DNA from: DASZTV01 sp035548125
GTDB taxonomy: Bacteria; Actinomycetota; Actinomycetes; JAFAQI01
Reading direction: 5' to 3'
Assembly: GCA_035548125.1 (NCBI GenBank)
Contig: DASZTV010000032.1
Coordinates: 11,444-75,443 of the forward strand
DNA: 64,000 nucleotides
The first letter of the stretch is position 1. Every line of letters begins with the position of its first letter. The translations under genes and the position numbers were made by a program. The notes beneath the pieces are model-generated. The model worked only from the letters and a program-made list of their open reading frames with translations. It was not told the origin of the DNA and ran no database searches. Shown in pieces: positions 61,094-64,000 of the stretch.

Positions 61094-61929
61094 CCGCAAC
61101 TGCCATCGAGTCGAGCACTGACTTCGACATCCGCCCGTACCTGGTGGGTGTCGGAGGCGACCTCCCCGGTCCGGCAAACGTGATCATGCAGCTGAGCTGG
61201 CCCGAGGTCGGCTACGGCGTCATGGAGAGCAAGGTCGACTCCGGCAACGCCATGAAGCACCCGTACAAACGGGCGCGCACGACGTTCACCTACCTGTCGG
61301 TCGCGATGCTCGGCAACGACGACGACCGGCGTAACTTCGCCAAGGCCGTCAACGGCCAGCACGCGCAGGTGAAGTCGGACGAGAACAGCCCGGTCCAGTA
61401 CCACGCGCTGAACCCGGAGCTCCAGCTGTGGGTCGCGGCTTGTCTCTACTACGGCACGCTCGACATCCACGAGAAGATGCACGGCCCTATCACCGACGAG
61501 GACGAAGCGGACCGCTTCTACCACTACTGCGCCCGGTTCGGTACGACGCTGCAGGTGCGCGAGAACATGTGGCCGAAGACGCGCGCCGAGTTCGCGGAGT
61601 ACTGGGAGGCGGGCGTCGCGCGCGCGGCGATCGACGACAAGATGCGCCGCTACCTCGATGCGCTCACCCGGCTCGAGAACCTGCCGAAGCCGGTGCAGCG
61701 CCTGAGCGCCGAGCGCTCGCTGTTCTTCACCAAGGGCTTCCTGCCGCCGTTGTTCCGGGAGCAGATGGGCTACGAGTGGTCGGCGGCCGACCAAGAGCTG
61801 TTCGACAAGAAGATTCAGCGGCTCGGCGCGCTGGACCGCAAGCTGCCGACCAGCCTCAAGGTGCTGCCGTTCAGCGCGCTGCTGTGGGACATGCGGCGGC
61901 GGCAGCGCAAGGGCGCGCCGCTCGTCTGA
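61090..61929 (+). CDS. MpaB-family oxygenase (DUF2236)
   Basis: 279 residues, ATGA overlap with the transporter. The sequence GPANVIMQLSWPEVGYGVMESKVDSGNAMKHPYKRARTTFTYL, with HAQVKS and WVAACLYYGTLDIHEKM, is that of the MpaB/rubber-oxygenase catalytic domain family, b-type-haem-like oxygenases that cleave isoprenoid chains; His residues near positions 100 and 110 are candidate ligands. Suggests that the operon handles an isoprenoid, steroid or other hydrophobic compound (inference). Confidence 0.8.
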   Translation: MTATAIESSTDFDIRPYLVGVGGDLPGPANVIMQLSWPEVGYGVMESKVDSGNAMKHPYKRARTTFTYLSVAMLGNDDDRRNFAKAVNGQHAQVKSDENSPVQYHALNPELQLWVAACLYYGTLDIHEKMHGPITDEDEADRFYHYCARFGTTLQVRENMWPKTRAEFAEYWEAGVARAAIDDKMRRYLDALTRLENLPKPVQRLSAERSLFFTKGFLPPLFREQMGYEWSAADQELFDKKIQRLGALDRKLPTSLKVLPFSALLWDMRRRQRKGAPLV

Positions 61930-61936
61930 CGGTCGG

Positions 61937-63556
61937 CTACGGCGTCAAGCCGGTCGGAGCGGTGACGCCGAGGTTGGTACCGCAGGTCCGACCCGGATCC
62001 ACCTGCTGCGGCGTGAAGTAGCGGGTGGCTGCCGTCACCTGCGGCGTACCACGTGAGGTGGCTGCCCGCGCCGAGCTCGGCGGGCTGCCCACGATCTGGA
62101 ACCGTACGACGCCGGTGAACTGGCAGTTCGCAGCGACCGACTCGATGGAGAACTCGATCGGCGGCGCAGGGACTCCTCGGTTGAGGTTGTCCAGGCCGCC
62201 CGCGCCCGTCGACCCTTCCACGAGCAGGATCCGCGAGCCGTTCTGGAGCTTGTCCTCGGGGTTCTGGGAGTGGAAGTGTCCCGCGTCGGCCTGTCGGATG
62301 CGGTGGGGCATGTCGCGTAGTACCTCGTCGACCGCAACAGGCTCGTGGGAGGCGAAGATGTCGAACTCACTCGTGGGTGGCAGGTCCGCGACCGCGTCGT
62401 CGGCGGTGTGTCGCTCGAGCGCCGAGACCACCGCGGTGTCGTCGGAGCCGTCGACGCCCGCTGCGCCGTACACCCGCGGATCCGGTAGTGCGGCGATGGT
62501 GAGACCGAACGCGTTGAGCTGCTGGGCCGTGACCCGGTAGCTCCCATCGGGCGCCCGGTTCTTGGCGCCGAGGACGGTGACCCCGGGAACCTTCTGCATC
62601 ACCCTGATCGTTGCCGGCGAGTCGTGGTTGCCCGCGAGCCAGATCATCGGGGTCACATCGGTGACCGCGCGCAGCTGGCGGAGGTACGCCGGCGTCATCT
62701 CGGTCTTCGTGCCGAACTCCGACTCGTCGCCGGTGTTGACGATCAGGCTGACACCGAAGTCCTTGGCGTACTGGGCAACTAGGGGATAGGTACCGGCCAG
62801 GTGCATGTCCGAGATGAACATGATGCGGAAGGCGGTCGGGTCCACGGTGGTCTGGGCGATTCGGTCCTGCAACCCGGCTTGGATCGCAGCGACGGAGCTG
62901 AAGACGTCGAGCACCTTCGCGTGCTGGTTGTAATACGCGCTGAGCTGGCGGGGGAACAGCTGAAGGCTCGCCAGGGTGCCGGTGAGCTGCGACTCGCGGG
63001 TCCAGGTGGGGCGATAGCTGACGACACCGACCCCGGCGACGATGACCATGACGGTTGCCGCCGCCAACAGCTGATGGCCACGATGCCGCAACTCGTCGGC
63101 GCGGGGCGGAAGTCTCCTGAGTTGACGGACCGCCAGATTGAGCGCCGCGGCTACCAGCAACCCGATCACGATCCCGAGCAGCAGCTCGCCGACCAGCCAC
63201 GCCGCGATGTGCCCCAGCTGCTGGTGCAGATCCTGGCGTAGGCCGTCGGCGTACCGGGTGGGATCGGGCGACGCGGCATCGGCGATCTTGACGAGATCGA
63301 CGTCGACCGGACTGATGTGCAGGCCGATCGGGAGCGAGTCGAAGTGCGGGAACGTCCAGCTTCCGATTGTCGTGTTGGCGCTGATGTTTCGGTCGGTGAG
63401 GATGCTGCCTTGGATTCGGAAGTGCGCGCCCTGCAACGTCGCGTGGTACGGGAACAGCGCGAGCATCGTGGCTGCGCCCGCGATCGGCAGACCGATCCGT
63501 AGGATCCAACGGGCCGCGAACCCGGTGAGCCCGAGCAGCCAACGGCGCGCCTTCAT
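61937..63556 (-). CDS. Membrane metallophosphoesterase
   Basis: 539 residues. N-terminal helix (about 16-36), a second hydrophobic pair (118-142, 165-180), then a calcineurin-like phosphoesterase domain at about 245-440: FISDMHLAG, VNTGDESEFG, LAGNHDSP, FASHEPVAVD and AGHFHSQN, covering the usual metal ligands. The C-terminal 80 residues are beta-rich and probably outside. Substrate unknown. Convergent with the MpaB gene, 7 bp apart. Confidence 0.82.
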   Translation of the reverse strand: MKARRWLLGLTGFAARWILRIGLPIAGAATMLALFPYHATLQGAHFRIQGSILTDRNISANTTIGSWTFPHFDSLPIGLHISPVDVDLVKIADAASPDPTRYADGLRQDLHQQLGHIAAWLVGELLLGIVIGLLVAAALNLAVRQLRRLPPRADELRHRGHQLLAAATVMVIVAGVGVVSYRPTWTRESQLTGTLASLQLFPRQLSAYYNQHAKVLDVFSSVAAIQAGLQDRIAQTTVDPTAFRIMFISDMHLAGTYPLVAQYAKDFGVSLIVNTGDESEFGTKTEMTPAYLRQLRAVTDVTPMIWLAGNHDSPATIRVMQKVPGVTVLGAKNRAPDGSYRVTAQQLNAFGLTIAALPDPRVYGAAGVDGSDDTAVVSALERHTADDAVADLPPTSEFDIFASHEPVAVDEVLRDMPHRIRQADAGHFHSQNPEDKLQNGSRILLVEGSTGAGGLDNLNRGVPAPPIEFSIESVAANCQFTGVVRFQIVGSPPSSARAATSRGTPQVTAATRYFTPQQVDPGRTCGTNLGVTAPTGLTP

Positions 63557-63618
63557 GTCTTCTAGGCCTACCCCATCGCGGGCCGGACCGAGCGCTGTGG
63601 CCGTTAGCCTTCCTAGCG

Positions 63619-63691
63619 GGGTCGTTAGCTCAATTGGCAGAGCTGCGGACTTTTAATCCGTAGGTTGTGGGTTCGAGTCCCACACGGCCCA
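63619..63691 (+). tRNA. tRNA-Lys (anticodon TTT)
   Basis: Plus strand; acceptor GGGTCGT/ACGGCCC, D-arm TAGCTCAATTGGCAGAGC, anticodon loop CTTTTAA, T-loop GTTCGAGTC, discriminator A followed by CC. Confidence 0.95.
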
Positions 63692-64000
63692 CCGCTCTGA
63701 CCTGGCCATTTGTTTCTAAGGACGTGGCTACTGGTCGACGCGTGGGGCCGGCGTGGGGCCGGGATGTCGCGGACGTGTCACCGGCGTGCTGGTCGCCGGC
63801 CCGTCGGAGTGGTCTCACCACGCTCTGCAGTTCTCGTCAGCCTCGAGGGCAATTGGCCCCATCGATCATTGATTCGATCGCCCCGAGTGTCTCGTCTCTA
63901 TAGCCTGCTTGGGCGAGGTCCCCGTCGTGCTGACTGACGTGCCTGAGGTCGGCCAACTCATGCGGACGCCGCCGCAGTGTGCGCACGGAGCAACAGAACT
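63692..64000. other. 309 bases after tRNA-Lys with no gene I can support
   Basis: Contains a tandem repeat of CGTGGGGCCGG (63741-63751 and 63752-63762) and AT-richer stretches near 63700-63720 and 63850-63910. No open frame has a convincing family or ribosome site. An integrase often lies beside tRNA genes but none is visible before the window ends. Confidence 0.4.

Noticed and set aside
63630..63821. Minus-strand 63-residue frame ending VGLEPTTYGLKVRSSAN
   Set aside because: It is the reverse reading of tRNA-Lys, a well-known false protein in databases.
63692..64000. Integrative element beginning at tRNA-Lys
   Set aside because: No integrase or repeat of the tRNA end can be seen before the window stops.

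Overview
The window is high-GC DNA from an actinobacterium. Supporting signs are frequent GTG starts, the actinobacterial marker families DUF3151, DUF3073 and BldC, a TIGR03083-type (mycothiol-linked family) protein, and the PurS/PurQ/PurL form of FGAM synthase. I cannot name the genus. The secreted DUF6351, S53 and GH5 proteins fit a soil or plant-associated lineage, possibly near Frankiales/Jatrophihabitantales (inference).

1-13.5 kb is housekeeping: the 3' part of a class II fructose-bisphosphate aldolase, an L,D-transpeptidase, DUF3151, and then purine genes purA, purD-purB-purC-purS and purQ-purL, with small genes in between. 13.5-19.9 kb is an accessory block: a LysE exporter, a secreted CAP-like protein, a 39-residue secreted peptide, an HTH-TPR regulator convergent with it, and a secreted DUF6351 hydrolase. 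The promoters of these last four genes share GTTGAC/GTCAAC dyads. I consider this block the best candidate for an undescribed system: a peptide-sensing (RNPP-like) circuit in an actinobacterium. 20-25.5 kb holds purF-purM-DUF3073-Val dehydrogenase-unknown-bldC, an order I recall from Streptomyces. An alanine-type aminotransferase follows, interrupted by one in-frame TGA.

27-37 kb encodes mostly secreted or membrane proteins: an S53 sedolisin with a cupredoxin lipoprotein, a secretory lipase, an RsbW-GAF-GAF-SpoIIE signalling phosphatase, an LPXTG protein and a DUF4012 protein. 37.9-42.5 kb carries tRNA-Phe, tRNA-Asp and tRNA-Glu on the minus strand. A 4.4 kb segment separates Asp from Phe and holds a GH25-like secreted protein, an IS110-family element, an enoyl-CoA hydratase and a divergent ArsI/ArsR pair. 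42.6-49.2 kb holds a secreted protein, an enoyl-CoA hydratase, a Xi-class GST-like reductase, a flavin reductase, two tandem GH5 enzymes and a PHB-depolymerase-like esterase.

49.2-61.9 kb is one tightly packed, mostly overlapping co-directional run: phosphotransferase, AttH/CrtC-like protein, enoyl-CoA hydratase, acyl-CoA ligase, TetR, a secreted anchor protein, a membrane-tethered substrate-binding protein, one polypeptide fusing all four LivH-LivM-LivF-LivG domains, and an MpaB-type oxygenase. It looks like uptake plus CoA activation and oxidation of a hydrophobic substrate. A perfect 27-bp-arm palindrome lies inside the fusion gene. A metallophosphoesterase and tRNA-Lys close the window.
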